The translations under genes and the position numbers were made by a program. Below are positions 26,187 through 33,437 of a stretch of 38,595 nucleotides of DNA, piece by piece (within the stretch, counting starts at the first letter, position 1; each line of letters opens with the position of its first letter). The notes under the pieces were generated by a model. That model was given only the letters and a program-made list of their open reading frames with translations. It was not told the origin of the DNA and ran no database searches. The DNA is from an uncultured Lachnospiraceae bacterium (GTDB lineage: Bacteria > Bacillota > Clostridia > Lachnospirales > Lachnospiraceae), in the NCBI GenBank assembly GCA_910588565.1, contig CAJUPF010000001.1, positions 106,258-144,852 of the forward strand. The letters run 5' to 3'.

Positions 26187-26954
26187 CTAACTCCTGTACA
26201 GCTGAAGTACTCTTCCATTCTCATTCTCTAACTGCCTGCGCTGCATCATAAGCTGGAATGTCTGAAGCAGCTGGTTCTTCTTCAGCTCAGAAACAGCCTG
26301 CGGATAGTCCAGATCCTCTATCCGGCTCTGCGCCGCAGTCGTATTATAAGAAGCGTTGGCATTGTATTCAAGTACATAGTCCAGTGTGTTGCTGGATGCG
26401 CCCAAGCTGCTTCTTGCAGAATTAACTTTATCCAGCGCCGCATCCAGTGTCGATATGTCAAAATCCTTGGTCACATCATAATCCGCTATGCCAAGAGATT
26501 CCAAAACGGCATTTGGCATCTGAATATCAAATCCCTGGCTTCCCGGTCCGGTCGCAACATGGGAATTTCCCATGCTTCCATCTAAGATATTCTTTCCATT
26601 GAACTGTGTCTGGGAGGCCGTACCTGCAATCGACTGCTTCAGCTGCTCGATTTCCTGCTGGATCGAATTGATATCTCCAGGAGAATATATCGCAGTATTA
26701 GAAGCCTGAAGACTCAGCTCCCGCATTCTCTGAAGGCTGTCAGAAATCGTGCTTAACGCGCCGTCTGCAACCTTTAACATGTCCTGAGAAGTGCCTACGT
26801 TGCGGGAACCGGCGTCATATCCATTGACCTGTTTCTGTAACTCCTGCGCTATCGCCAACCCCGCCGCGTCATCCGCTGCAGAATTAATTCTTTTCCCACT
26901 GGCAAGAGACTGATAATTGTTATATAATTGATTCGATATAGAAGAAATAGCCAT
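26187..26954 (-). CDS. Flagellin-like protein (short, divergent)
   Basis: This 255-aa protein carries the flagellin N-terminal D0/D1 signature (LASGKRINSAADDAAGLAIAQELQKQ, then SQDMLKVADGALSTISDSLQRMRELSLQASN) and a coiled-coil C-terminal half with SRIEDLDYPQAVSELKKNQLL. Typical flagellins begin with about 20 more residues (MRINHN-type) and end with a LAQANQ-type helix; here the N-terminus is shortened and the C-terminal helix reads QTFQLMMQRRQLENENGRVLQL. There is no signal peptide, as for proteins exported by the flagellar type III route. I chose ATG 26954 because AGAGGGG is 7 nt before it and overlaps the preceding ATG. It is divergent from a FliD-like gene. No other flagellar gene is in the window, so a motility role is uncertain. 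Confidence 0.85.
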   Translation of the reverse strand: MAISSISNQLYNNYQSLASGKRINSAADDAAGLAIAQELQKQVNGYDAGSRNVGTSQDMLKVADGALSTISDSLQRMRELSLQASNTAIYSPGDINSIQQEIEQLKQSIAGTASQTQFNGKNILDGSMGNSHVATGPGSQGFDIQMPNAVLESLGIADYDVTKDFDISTLDAALDKVNSARSSLGASSNTLDYVLEYNANASYNTTAAQSRIEDLDYPQAVSELKKNQLLQTFQLMMQRRQLENENGRVLQLYRS

Positions 26955-27042
26955 ATACATTCCCCTCTCTATAAAATATTCTGATTCCCTGATGATATTT
27001 ATTCATATATCCCGTACAAAACATTATTTGATCCTTAGTTAT

Positions 27043-27071
27043 AACATATCACAATTTTTTCCATTCTTCAA
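27043..27071 (-). promoter_or_regulatory. Candidate promoter of the flagellin-like gene
   Basis: On the minus strand: TTGAAG (27066-27071), 17-bp spacer and TATGTT (27043-27048), with the extended TGA. Confidence 0.45.
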
Positions 27072-27138
27072 GGGCTTTTGAAATGTTCACAAAATTTTCT
27101 TATAATTTCATTTTCCTCTTTATTTGCAGGAAAAAAAT

Positions 27139-27149
27139 GCCGATATAAT
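27139..27149 (+). promoter_or_regulatory. Candidate flagellar-sigma (sigma-D/28) type -10 of the FliD-like gene
   Basis: GCCGATAT (27139-27146) equals the Bacillus subtilis sigma-D -10 consensus, but no TAAA is found 14-16 bp upstream. TATAAT (27144-27149) overlaps it and could serve sigma-A instead. Both would start transcription about 80 bp before the gene. Confidence 0.4.
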
Positions 27150-27236
27150 AGGCAAAGTTTAGTTTCATGATTTAAATAAAAGGATTTTATTACCCTGGTG
27201 CATCTGCACAGTTTCATGGAAGAAAGGAGAGGGTTT

Positions 27237-28532
27237 ATGGCAATCATTGACAGCGCTTATCAATATTATCTGAGCGCATATGGTAAATCTGCAACGTCAC
27301 GTTATGATACGCATAAGAAAAGTGAGCTGCGCAGTGTCTATAACAATATTTTAAAAGTTAACAAAGAATCTCCCTTATATAAGATACAGAGAAATAAAAG
27401 CATTCCCAGATTTTTGATTGACATTAAGGAGAATGCCCGCCAGGTAAAGAATGTCGTATCTTCCCTGTCCGACAGCAGCGAGGGTTTAGAGAGTTCGTTC
27501 CAGAAGAAGGTTGCTTTTTCTTCTGATGAGGATATTGTAAGCGCCTCCTATATTGGCGGCGCCAGGGATGAGGATGTCTCCCAGAGCTTCGATATTGAAG
27601 TCCGTCAGCTGGCAGCTCCGCAGATCAATCTGGGGAATTTCTTAGACAGTGATTCATTGGATTTGGCGCCAGGCGATTATGCATTTGATCTGGTTACGAC
27701 TACCAATTCCTATGAATTTCAGTATACAGTAAATCCAGACGACACCAACCTCTCTATTCAGGAAAAATTATCCCGCCTGTTCAATACCTCAGGCGTTGGC
27801 CTGAATGCAGAGATTATCAGAGATGAAAAAGGGCAGAGTTCTCTCAAACTCACTTCCAGGCAGACTGGATTAAGCGAAAATAAATCAGCGCTTTTTGATA
27901 TTAAGCCCAAAGCTTCCAGCAATTCCATTGATGCTATCGAGCTGCTGGGAATTGATCTGGTTACTTCCCCGGCACAGAACGCGTCTTTTATTTTGAACGG
28001 CGATGAACACACTTCTTATTCTAATACATTTACAATTGACAAAGTATTTGAGCTGACTCTGCACGGGATCAGCCCGGAAGATGAACCTTCCCAGATTGGT
28101 TTTAAGACCAGTGTAGATGCGGTAGCCGACAATCTGCAGGAATTAGTAGACGCCTATAACAGTTTTATCGACACCGGAGAGCGTTATTCCACCAGCCAGC
28201 AAGGGAACCGGCTGCTGTATGATCTGAGAAGCGTATCGTTTACCCATAAGAACGATTTGGAATCCATCGGCCTAGTAGTAGAAGACAACGGGGCGATTTC
28301 AATTGACAAAGATATGCTTGGAGAAGCAGTTGAGACAAAGGATATCAACGGAACGTTTTCCGTACTGAATTCCTTTAAAAATTCCCTTTCTGTCAAGGCC
28401 AACAATGCTTCCATCGATCCAATCAAGTACGTGAATAAAATTATTGTCACCTATAAAAAACCGGGCGAAAATTATATGTCCCCATATAACGCTTCGATCT
28501 ATTCGGGAATGATGCTGGATCATTATTGTTAA
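27237..28532 (+). CDS. FliD-like flagellar cap (hook-associated protein 2) homologue
   Basis: This 431-aa protein shows the FliD plan. After an unusual N-terminal 75 residues with many Tyr and basic residues come the FliD_N segment (IVSASYIGGA, SQSFDIEVRQLAAPQ, APGDYAFDLV) and the C-terminal part (VADNLQELVDAYNSFIDTGER, then LLYDLRSV, and LESIGLVVEDNGAISIDKDML). FliD caps the growing filament and helps flagellin fold at the tip. It lacks the long insert domains of larger FliDs. AGAAAGGAGAGGG precedes ATG 27237; the upstream frame to 27198 is rejected. It is divergent from the flagellin-like gene, which supports joint function. Confidence 0.78.
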   Translation: MAIIDSAYQYYLSAYGKSATSRYDTHKKSELRSVYNNILKVNKESPLYKIQRNKSIPRFLIDIKENARQVKNVVSSLSDSSEGLESSFQKKVAFSSDEDIVSASYIGGARDEDVSQSFDIEVRQLAAPQINLGNFLDSDSLDLAPGDYAFDLVTTTNSYEFQYTVNPDDTNLSIQEKLSRLFNTSGVGLNAEIIRDEKGQSSLKLTSRQTGLSENKSALFDIKPKASSNSIDAIELLGIDLVTSPAQNASFILNGDEHTSYSNTFTIDKVFELTLHGISPEDEPSQIGFKTSVDAVADNLQELVDAYNSFIDTGERYSTSQQGNRLLYDLRSVSFTHKNDLESIGLVVEDNGAISIDKDMLGEAVETKDINGTFSVLNSFKNSLSVKANNASIDPIKYVNKIIVTYKKPGENYMSPYNASIYSGMMLDHYC

Positions 28533-28560
28533 CAGGCAGCTGCTTTAATGTAAATAGCTG

Positions 28561-28597
28561 AACCGGGAATCTGTTTTCAGACTCCCGGTTTATTTGT
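28561..28597 (+). terminator. Terminator of the FliD-like gene
   Basis: Stem AACCGGGA/TCCCGGTT with inner TCTG/CAGA and a TTTT loop, followed by TATTTGTT, 28 bp after the stop. Confidence 0.75.
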
Positions 28598-28671
28598 TCC
28601 TATAAGATTTTGTGGTTTTGCGGCTCTGATAGCGTCAGATCATTTTGATTGCCGCCGTATCATTTATCGTC

Positions 28672-29991
28672 TTACTTCAAATATTTTTCATAAATATACT
28701 CTGCCCGCTGCTTCCAGGTATGATGTGCTTTGGCGTAGCGGTATCCGTTTCTGGCTATCTCTTCCATTTGCTCCGGATGATCCAAAAGATTCTGCACCAA
28801 CTCCGGCAATTCCTGTATCTGCGGCAGAGAAAACGCAGCCAGACAGGGAGCCGTCTTGCTGCGGCTGCCAACTGGCGCATACGTCTTGGAGTTCATTTCT
28901 TCTATATGATCGCCTGGCACACATGCCTCAGAGGATATAAGCATATGCCCGGGAAGCGCTTCCTCCAGATATTCTGACATATCCGTAACAACAGCCGCTT
29001 TTGCCAGCATTCCATTGATAATGCGGTCATGGATGCCATTTTTATACCATGTCATAGTATTCAGCACGATTTTGGCATGGTTCATCAGCTCCAAAACCTG
29101 AGGCGCCAGTACTTTTCCACCATAGATCAGATTCGGATGATCCGCCCACTCACAGCGATCCCAGCCGCCGCCGAATACCGTTACCCTGACGCCATGTTCT
29201 ACCAGAAGCCGTACAGACTGTTCCCGGTAAAATGAAGTGGCATAGGAATCAATAAAACGCAGCTCTGTAATCCAATGGTTTAATTCTTTATCCGTATACT
29301 GTTTTCCAATTGACCGCAGATACCCCTCCACAGCAGCTTCTGTCGTTTTAGACGGATGCTGTATCAGATCCGCCAGCGCTTCCTGCGCCAGTTCAAATGC
29401 ATCAAATTCCCGGATCGCACCCAAATCCGGCACCAGTCCTTCCGCTACATATTTGGATAATCCTCCTGCATACAGTACATCAATGGGCCGCTCCTCCATA
29501 GAAAGATGATACGCGTCCCCCTGTTGGCATAAATGGCATCTTCCGGCTTTTGCATATTCAGAAATATCCGCTTCCATTCCCGCATGGGGCATAAAATCCA
29601 CCCGCTTTAAATGGGGATAAAACCGCCGCAAAAACGCCATATGATTCCGATCCGTGCAGAATACAACAGAAGTTTTTGGCGCATGCATCAGCGGGTATGC
29701 ATAGTGGAAGGGATGATCCATCAATATATTGATATAAGGGATTTCCTGTTCCTCCCATATATTTTTCCCTTCAAAAAAAGACAGATTATAACCAATATTA
29801 TTAAAGGTTATAATCGCGTCAATGGAGCCCTCTTCGATTCGTTTCTTCAGCTGAAGCATTGCAGAAGCCTCATCCCTGATATCAATCTGATAACAGGTGC
29901 AGCCCATCTGCCGGAAGGCGCCGGAAAGAGCCTCCACAAACAGATCAATCGTGTCATATATTCCCTGAATAAACAGTAATGTTTTTTCCAT
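28672..29991 (-). CDS. CgeB-like glycosyltransferase (GT-B fold)
   Basis: This 439-aa cytoplasmic protein has the two-lobe plan of GT-B enzymes. The N-terminal half contains an unusual segment with PYINILMDHPFHYAYPL, as in DUF3880/CgeB-type proteins; the C-terminal lobe has VTVFGGGWDRCEW, YGGKVLAPQVLELMNHAKIVLN and an acidic HDRIINGMLAKAAVVTDMSEYLEE motif that binds the donor nucleotide sugar in related families. Donor and acceptor are unknown. It ends the operon with the two signal peptidases, 14 bp after the second, and converges with the FliD-like gene, so protein glycosylation (for example of the flagellin-like product) is possible but unproven. ATG 29991 follows AGGTGG at 5 nt; the GTG three codons earlier lies in that ribosome site. 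Confidence 0.82.
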   Translation of the reverse strand: MEKTLLFIQGIYDTIDLFVEALSGAFRQMGCTCYQIDIRDEASAMLQLKKRIEEGSIDAIITFNNIGYNLSFFEGKNIWEEQEIPYINILMDHPFHYAYPLMHAPKTSVVFCTDRNHMAFLRRFYPHLKRVDFMPHAGMEADISEYAKAGRCHLCQQGDAYHLSMEERPIDVLYAGGLSKYVAEGLVPDLGAIREFDAFELAQEALADLIQHPSKTTEAAVEGYLRSIGKQYTDKELNHWITELRFIDSYATSFYREQSVRLLVEHGVRVTVFGGGWDRCEWADHPNLIYGGKVLAPQVLELMNHAKIVLNTMTWYKNGIHDRIINGMLAKAAVVTDMSEYLEEALPGHMLISSEACVPGDHIEEMNSKTYAPVGSRSKTAPCLAAFSLPQIQELPELVQNLLDHPEQMEEIARNGYRYAKAHHTWKQRAEYIYEKYLK

Positions 29992-30005
29992 ACAAACCAC
30001 CTGCT

Positions 30006-30575
30006 TTAATATAAAGAACCCGCCTCTTTAAACGGATAATAGCGGAATACCGCCTTTCCAAGAATCTTATCCTTCGTTACATAAGTATGATCCCAATACC
30101 GTGCATCAAATGAATTATTCCGGTTATCCCCCAGAACCAGATAAGAATCTTCCGGCACCTCAAACATATAATCTCCTGTCGCCACAGTCCACTCCTCCTT
30201 CAGATACTGTTCTTCCAAAGGAATCTGCGAACCGTCTATATAAATCTTCGCATCGTGAATCTCCACTTTCTCACCCGGAAGCCCAATGACACGTTTTACA
30301 TAATTCTCCGTCTCATCATCCGGAAATCTGAATATAATAATATCCCCCCGCTCCGGCAGATTTTTACGGTATGCCAGCCGGTACCCAAACAGACGATCTC
30401 CTGTCATAATGGTATTCTCCATGGAACCGGAGGGAATATTGGCATTGATAATCACATAATTCTTAATAAACAACGCAGCCACAACAGCAAGAGCAATTGT
30501 AATCACCCAGCTAATCAGTTCTTTTACCGCAGAAGCTTCTTCCTGTTTTTCAATCTGTCCACTCTCTTTTGACAT
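30006..30575 (-). CDS. lepB: Signal peptidase I (second copy)
   Basis: This 189-aa type I signal peptidase has one N-terminal membrane helix (about 19-38), catalytic S51 in IPSGSMENT and K94 in YVKRVIGLPGE, and the GDNRNNSFDAR box near the C-terminus. It removes signal peptides from Sec-exported proteins on the outer face of the membrane. It is about 70% similar by eye to the copy upstream, so they are tandem duplicates. The start could also be the ATG four codons earlier (30587); both have a GGAAGG-like site. Confidence 0.93.
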   Translation of the reverse strand: MSKESGQIEKQEEASAVKELISWVITIALAVVAALFIKNYVIINANIPSGSMENTIMTGDRLFGYRLAYRKNLPERGDIIIFRFPDDETENYVKRVIGLPGEKVEIHDAKIYIDGSQIPLEEQYLKEEWTVATGDYMFEVPEDSYLVLGDNRNNSFDARYWDHTYVTKDKILGKAVFRYYPFKEAGSLY

Positions 30576-30614
30576 TATACCTTCCATCCTTTCCTTGATT
30601 TTGCCGCATGGCTT

Positions 30615-31172
30615 TCAATCTTTGTATAAGGAGCCAGCCTCTTTAAATGGATAATAACGGAATACCGCTTTTCCAAGAATCTTATCCCTTGCAACATATT
30701 GATTCTGCCAGACTCTTGCATCCACAGAATGGTTCCTGTTGTCTCCCAGAACCAGATAGGAGTCCTCCGGCACTTCAAAATAATATGGACCGGCTGCCGC
30801 TGTCCATTCATCCTTTAAATAATCTTCTTCCAGCGGAACTCTGGAACCTTCGATATAAATTTTTGCGTCTATAATCTCCACCGTCTCTCCCGGAAGCCCA
30901 ATCACGCGTTTTACAAATTTCTGGCTTTCATCGTCCGGATATTTAAAAATAACGATATCGCCGCGCTGCGGAGCTTTTCGGATATAGGCAAGCCGGTTTC
31001 CTATCAGGCGATCCCCTGTCATAATGGTATTTTCCATAGAGCCGGAGGGAATGGTTGCATTAATAATGATAAAGTTCTTTACAAACAACGCCGCGCCAAA
31101 GGCAATCGCAATTGTAATCGCCCAGCTGAACGCTTCCTGGGCTGCAGACGGTTTTTCTTTTTCTTTTGGCAT
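30615..31172 (-). CDS. lepB: Signal peptidase I (first copy)
   Basis: This 185-aa protein is the first gene of the operon. A membrane helix at about 14-33 precedes the Ser-Lys dyad, S45 in IPSGSMENT and K88 in FVKRVIGLPGE, and the GDNRNHSVDAR box. The two copies differ mainly in the N-terminal tail and the segment before the GDN box (PYYFEVPEDSY against DYMFEVPEDSY), so substrate preference may differ slightly. ATG 31172 follows AAAGGA; the longer frame to 31223 has no ribosome site. The gap to the second copy is 39 bp. Confidence 0.93.
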   Translation of the reverse strand: MPKEKEKPSAAQEAFSWAITIAIAFGAALFVKNFIIINATIPSGSMENTIMTGDRLIGNRLAYIRKAPQRGDIVIFKYPDDESQKFVKRVIGLPGETVEIIDAKIYIEGSRVPLEEDYLKDEWTAAAGPYYFEVPEDSYLVLGDNRNHSVDARVWQNQYVARDKILGKAVFRYYPFKEAGSLYKD

Positions 31173-31204
31173 AATTACCGTTCCTTTCTCAAGCATACTT
31201 TTTA

Positions 31205-31210
31205 AGTATA
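31205..31210 (-). promoter_or_regulatory. Tentative -10 of the signal peptidase operon
   Basis: TATACT on the minus strand within TATTATACT, 33 bp before the first lepB; no clear -35. Between 31211 and 31385 I see no supported gene. Confidence 0.35.
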
Positions 31211-31385
31211 ATACGAAAAGCAATTCTCCGCTACCCTTTTTTCAATATTTTTTTCCGGCATTCGTTACTTTTGTTGTAACAGTTCAGACAGGTCTGCGCA
31301 TTTACTGCGCTGACCATACCAAACTATGTGACCAGGAAGCGCCTGTCACGGGAGGCTGCTATGGCAGATACGAAACGGGGCAAAT

Positions 31386-31667
31386 TCACTGTGTCTTTTC
31401 CAATACAATAAGAAAGAGCAGCATCCATCCCCCAAATATTAAAAGTACATCTATTTTAACGCAAAATTCCTCACTAATATACAAATTCAGATATCTCCCA
31501 TCCTTTTCTTTCCGTTCCGCATGGGTGTCATCTTCAACCGGTTCCTCAGATATATGCCCTGGTATTTGATCCGCTGCTGCCCCGTTTAAGGCCACACTCT
31601 CAGACAAAAATATACAACAAAAGCTTAATAGCAATACCCAAACGCTTTTTTTCAGATTTATCTTCAT
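31386..31667 (-). CDS. Small hypothetical protein with signal sequence and C-terminal membrane helix
   Basis: This 93-aa protein has a Lys-rich start and hydrophobic helix (residues 7-27, LLLSFCCIFLSES), a polar outward segment rich in Asp, Glu and Lys (about 30-70), and a second hydrophobic helix near the C-terminus (VLLIFGGWMLLFLIVL). It should sit in the membrane as a hairpin, or be cleaved and held by the second helix. I do not recognise a family. GGAGG lies 6 nt before the start and a near-perfect promoter precedes it. It is divergent from an XRE regulator with a perfect palindrome between, so it is probably that regulator's target. Confidence 0.65.
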   Translation of the reverse strand: MKINLKKSVWVLLLSFCCIFLSESVALNGAAADQIPGHISEEPVEDDTHAERKEKDGRYLNLYISEEFCVKIDVLLIFGGWMLLFLIVLEKTQ

Positions 31668-31710
31668 TTTCAGCCTCCATTAATAAGTCAATTTAGAACC
31701 ATTCTGTTTT

Positions 31711-31739
31711 ATAGTAGCGGCGCTGTCGTATTTTGTCAA
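31711..31739 (-). promoter_or_regulatory. Strong sigma-A promoter of the small membrane protein
   Basis: On the minus strand: consensus TTGACA (31734-31739), 17-bp spacer and TACTAT (31711-31716). Confidence 0.8.
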
Positions 31740-31744
31740 TAATT

Positions 31745-31761
31745 ATTCGCTTTAAGCGAAT
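31745..31761. promoter_or_regulatory. Perfect 17-bp palindrome, probable operator of the XRE regulator
   Basis: ATTCGCTT-T-AAGCGAAT lies 5 bp upstream of the -35 of the small-protein promoter and about 45 bp before the -10 of the XRE gene. Dyad symmetry of this size fits a dimeric helix-turn-helix repressor or activator. Confidence 0.65.
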
Positions 31762-31803
31762 TAATTAAAACTATGATTAATGTTGCGCATTCGGGAATAC
31801 TGA

Positions 31804-31809
31804 TACAAT
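31804..31809 (+). promoter_or_regulatory. Extended -10 of the XRE gene
   Basis: TACAAT preceded by TGA; a poor -35 (TGTTGC) lies 17 bp upstream. Confidence 0.5.
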
Positions 31810-31833
31810 AATTTTTATAATGGAGGGTTTTAT

Positions 31834-32163
31834 ATGACAGAAATGATTGACAAATCAGAAATCGGGCAGAGAATCCGGCAGCTGCGCCTGTTAAGCGACT
31901 ATACACAGGCCGAGTTTGCCGAATTAATCGATATTTCTATTAATTTCTTATCCGAAATCGAAAATGGTAAAAAGGGGGTATCCCAGGATACGCTTGCCAA
32001 AATCTGCCGTCAGCTAAACAGCTCTGCTGATTATATTTTGTTTGGGATAAAACAAAAACAGGCTTCTTTAATTGATCTGGCGAATGCCCTTACAATTGAA
32101 GAACTGGAAACAACCATCCGTTATCTTGAATCACTGATTGAAATGAAACGGATGCAGGCTTGA
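31834..32163 (+). CDS. XRE-family helix-turn-helix regulator
   Basis: This 109-aa cytoplasmic protein has a complete HTH_3 domain at about residues 9-64 (IGQRIRQLRLLSDYTQAEFAELI, then INFLSEIENGKKGVSQDTLAKIC), followed by a short helical C-terminus (LTIEELETTIRYLESLIEMK) that probably dimerises. TGGAGGG precedes the start. It is divergent from the small membrane protein gene, with a shared palindromic site, and converges on the rplJL operon across a strong terminator. Similar regulators control phage, toxin or stress genes; the target here is inferred from position. Confidence 0.9.
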   Translation: MTEMIDKSEIGQRIRQLRLLSDYTQAEFAELIDISINFLSEIENGKKGVSQDTLAKICRQLNSSADYILFGIKQKQASLIDLANALTIEELETTIRYLESLIEMKRMQA

Positions 32164-32170
32164 AAAAAAG

Positions 32171-32216
32171 ACAAAAAAAGACACAGGGATTTCTGCACAT
32201 CCCTGTGTCTTTTATC
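32171..32216. terminator. Bidirectional terminator of rplL and the XRE gene
   Basis: A perfect 15-bp stem, AAAAGACACAGGGAT/ATCCCTGTGTCTTTT, with A-rich and T-rich flanks. Confidence 0.93.
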
Positions 32217-32224
32217 TGTCGCTA

Positions 32225-32599
32225 TTATTTTAATGTAACTTTAGCGCCTTCTGCCTCAAGTCTTGCTTTCAGATCTTCTGCGCCTGCCTTGTCAGCAGCT
32301 TCTTTTACTACCTTCGGAGCATTGTCAACCAAATCTTTTGCTTCTTTTAAGCCTAAGCCGGTTACTTCGCGAACAACTTTAATAACTTTAACTTTGTTCG
32401 GGCCAACTTCTGTCAGCTCTACGTCGAACTCCGTCTTCTCTTCCGCTGCCGCCGCTTCACCGCCGCCTGCTGCAACTACAACGCCTGCTGCTGCAGATAC
32501 GCCGAATTCTTCTTCACATGCTTTTACTAAATCATTTAACTCTAATACGCTTAACTCTTTAATAGCTTCAATAAATTCTGCTGTTGTTAATTTAGCCAT
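32225..32599 (-). CDS. rplL: Ribosomal protein L7/L12
   Basis: This 124-aa protein is the stalk protein that recruits translation factors. The N-terminal dimerisation helix (LTTAEFIEAIKELSVLELNDLV) and an Ala/Gly/Glu hinge are followed by the globular C-terminal domain with KVIKVVREVTGLGLKEAKDLV. Length and order are normal. TGGAGG precedes the start. It follows rplJ by 48 bp and ends the transcript at the terminator; rpoB does not follow in this genome. Confidence 0.98.
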   Translation of the reverse strand: MAKLTTAEFIEAIKELSVLELNDLVKACEEEFGVSAAAGVVVAAGGGEAAAAEEKTEFDVELTEVGPNKVKVIKVVREVTGLGLKEAKDLVDNAPKVVKEAADKAGAEDLKARLEAEGAKVTLK

Positions 32600-32647
32600 T
32601 TTCTTTTAACCTCCATTGATCATGATTCAAATACAAATTCTGTTGTC

Positions 32648-33184
32648 TTATGCTTCTGCCGGAGCTTCTTCTGCTGCTTCGGCAGGCGCTGCTTCGCCTG
32701 AGCCGTCTTTCTCAGCAATCTGTTTAAGCACACGGGCAAAGTTCGTAATCGGCGACTGAATGCTTCCAAGGAATTTGGAAAGCAATTCTTCTCTGGACGG
32801 TACTTCTGCGATAGCTTTGATCCCTTCTGCGTCATAGAAGGTTCCCTCTACTACACCCGCCTTCATCTCCAATGCCGGAGCCGTCTTAGCAAACTTTGCT
32901 AAGATTCTGGCCGGAGCTGTTGCATCTGTAGAAGAAATCGCAATAGCGCTCGGTCCTTCCAATACAGGAGCAAGACTTTCAAAATCAGTTCCTTTAAATG
33001 CAAAGTTCATCAGCGTGTTCTTATAAACTTTATAAGTAACGCCCGCTTCTCTGAGCTGTTTACGAAGCTCTGTATCTTCTGCAACGGTAAGACCACGGTA
33101 ATCCACTACAACGACTGACTGTGCATCTTTTACGTTTTCAGAAATCTCCTGTACGATTGGCTGTTTCAGTTCTACTTTTGCCAC
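32648..33184 (-). CDS. rplJ: Ribosomal protein L10
   Basis: This 178-aa protein anchors L7/L12 to the ribosome. It shows the DYRGLTVAEDTELRKQLREAG region, the VYKNTLMNFA motif and a C-terminal helix for L7/L12 binding, plus an extra Ala/Glu-rich tail (GEAAPAEAAEEAPAEA). The start is a GTG at 33184, reading VAKVELKQPIVQE, set by AGGAGG nine bases upstream; the longer frame to 33265 runs through the leader RNA. Expression is controlled by the L10 leader and attenuator upstream. Confidence 0.97.
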   Translation of the reverse strand: MAKVELKQPIVQEISENVKDAQSVVVVDYRGLTVAEDTELRKQLREAGVTYKVYKNTLMNFAFKGTDFESLAPVLEGPSAIAISSTDATAPARILAKFAKTAPALEMKAGVVEGTFYDAEGIKAIAEVPSREELLSKFLGSIQSPITNFARVLKQIAEKDGSGEAAPAEAAEEAPAEA

Positions 33185-33276
33185 GAATCGTGCACCTCCT
33201 TTTATTATTTTTTCATCGGACAGAATCTGCCCGGAGGGCTTTCTTCCCAGTATCCGCTGCTGCAACGCAGTCTGTG

Positions 33277-33308
33277 AAAAAAACCTCTCTGCCCAAAGAC
33301 AGAGAGGT
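33277..33308 (-). terminator. Attenuator hairpin of the rplJL leader
   Basis: On the minus strand ACCTCTCTG pairs with CAGAGAGGT, followed by six or more T, about 90 nt before rplJ. It lies directly after the L10-binding structure. Confidence 0.85.
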
Positions 33309-33319
33309 AATATGCAATC

Positions 33320-33390
33320 TAAAATGATTCAAATCTCCTCGGCAGGCTCTTACGATTACGCTAATGGCACCTGCTGTCTTCGGCAATATT
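33320..33390 (-). ncRNA. Ribosomal protein L10 leader
   Basis: On the minus strand the transcript carries CCGAAGACAGCAGGTGCC and, further on, GAGCCTGCCGAGG. These are the conserved kink-turn and stem parts of the L10 leader, where L10 (or L10-L12) binds and represses its own operon. Confidence 0.9.
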
Positions 33391-33397
33391 CCTGTTC

Positions 33398-33426
33398 ATT
33401 ATAGCATGTTCTATAACAGATGTCAA
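33398..33426 (-). promoter_or_regulatory. Consensus promoter of rplJL
   Basis: On the minus strand: TTGACA (33421-33426), 17-bp spacer and TATAAT (33398-33403), with the extended TGC. All twelve core bases match consensus. Confidence 0.92.
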
Positions 33427-33437
33427 CTGTCAAAAGC

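Noticed and set aside
26961..27236. Sigma-D promoter for the flagellin-like gene
   Set aside because: No GCCGATAT-type -10 with TAAA is seen on the minus strand; a sigma-A-like promoter fits better.
31024..31569. A 181-codon plus-strand open frame over the lepB start and the small-protein gene
   Set aside because: It is antisense to two better supported genes, starts inside lepB and shows no domain.
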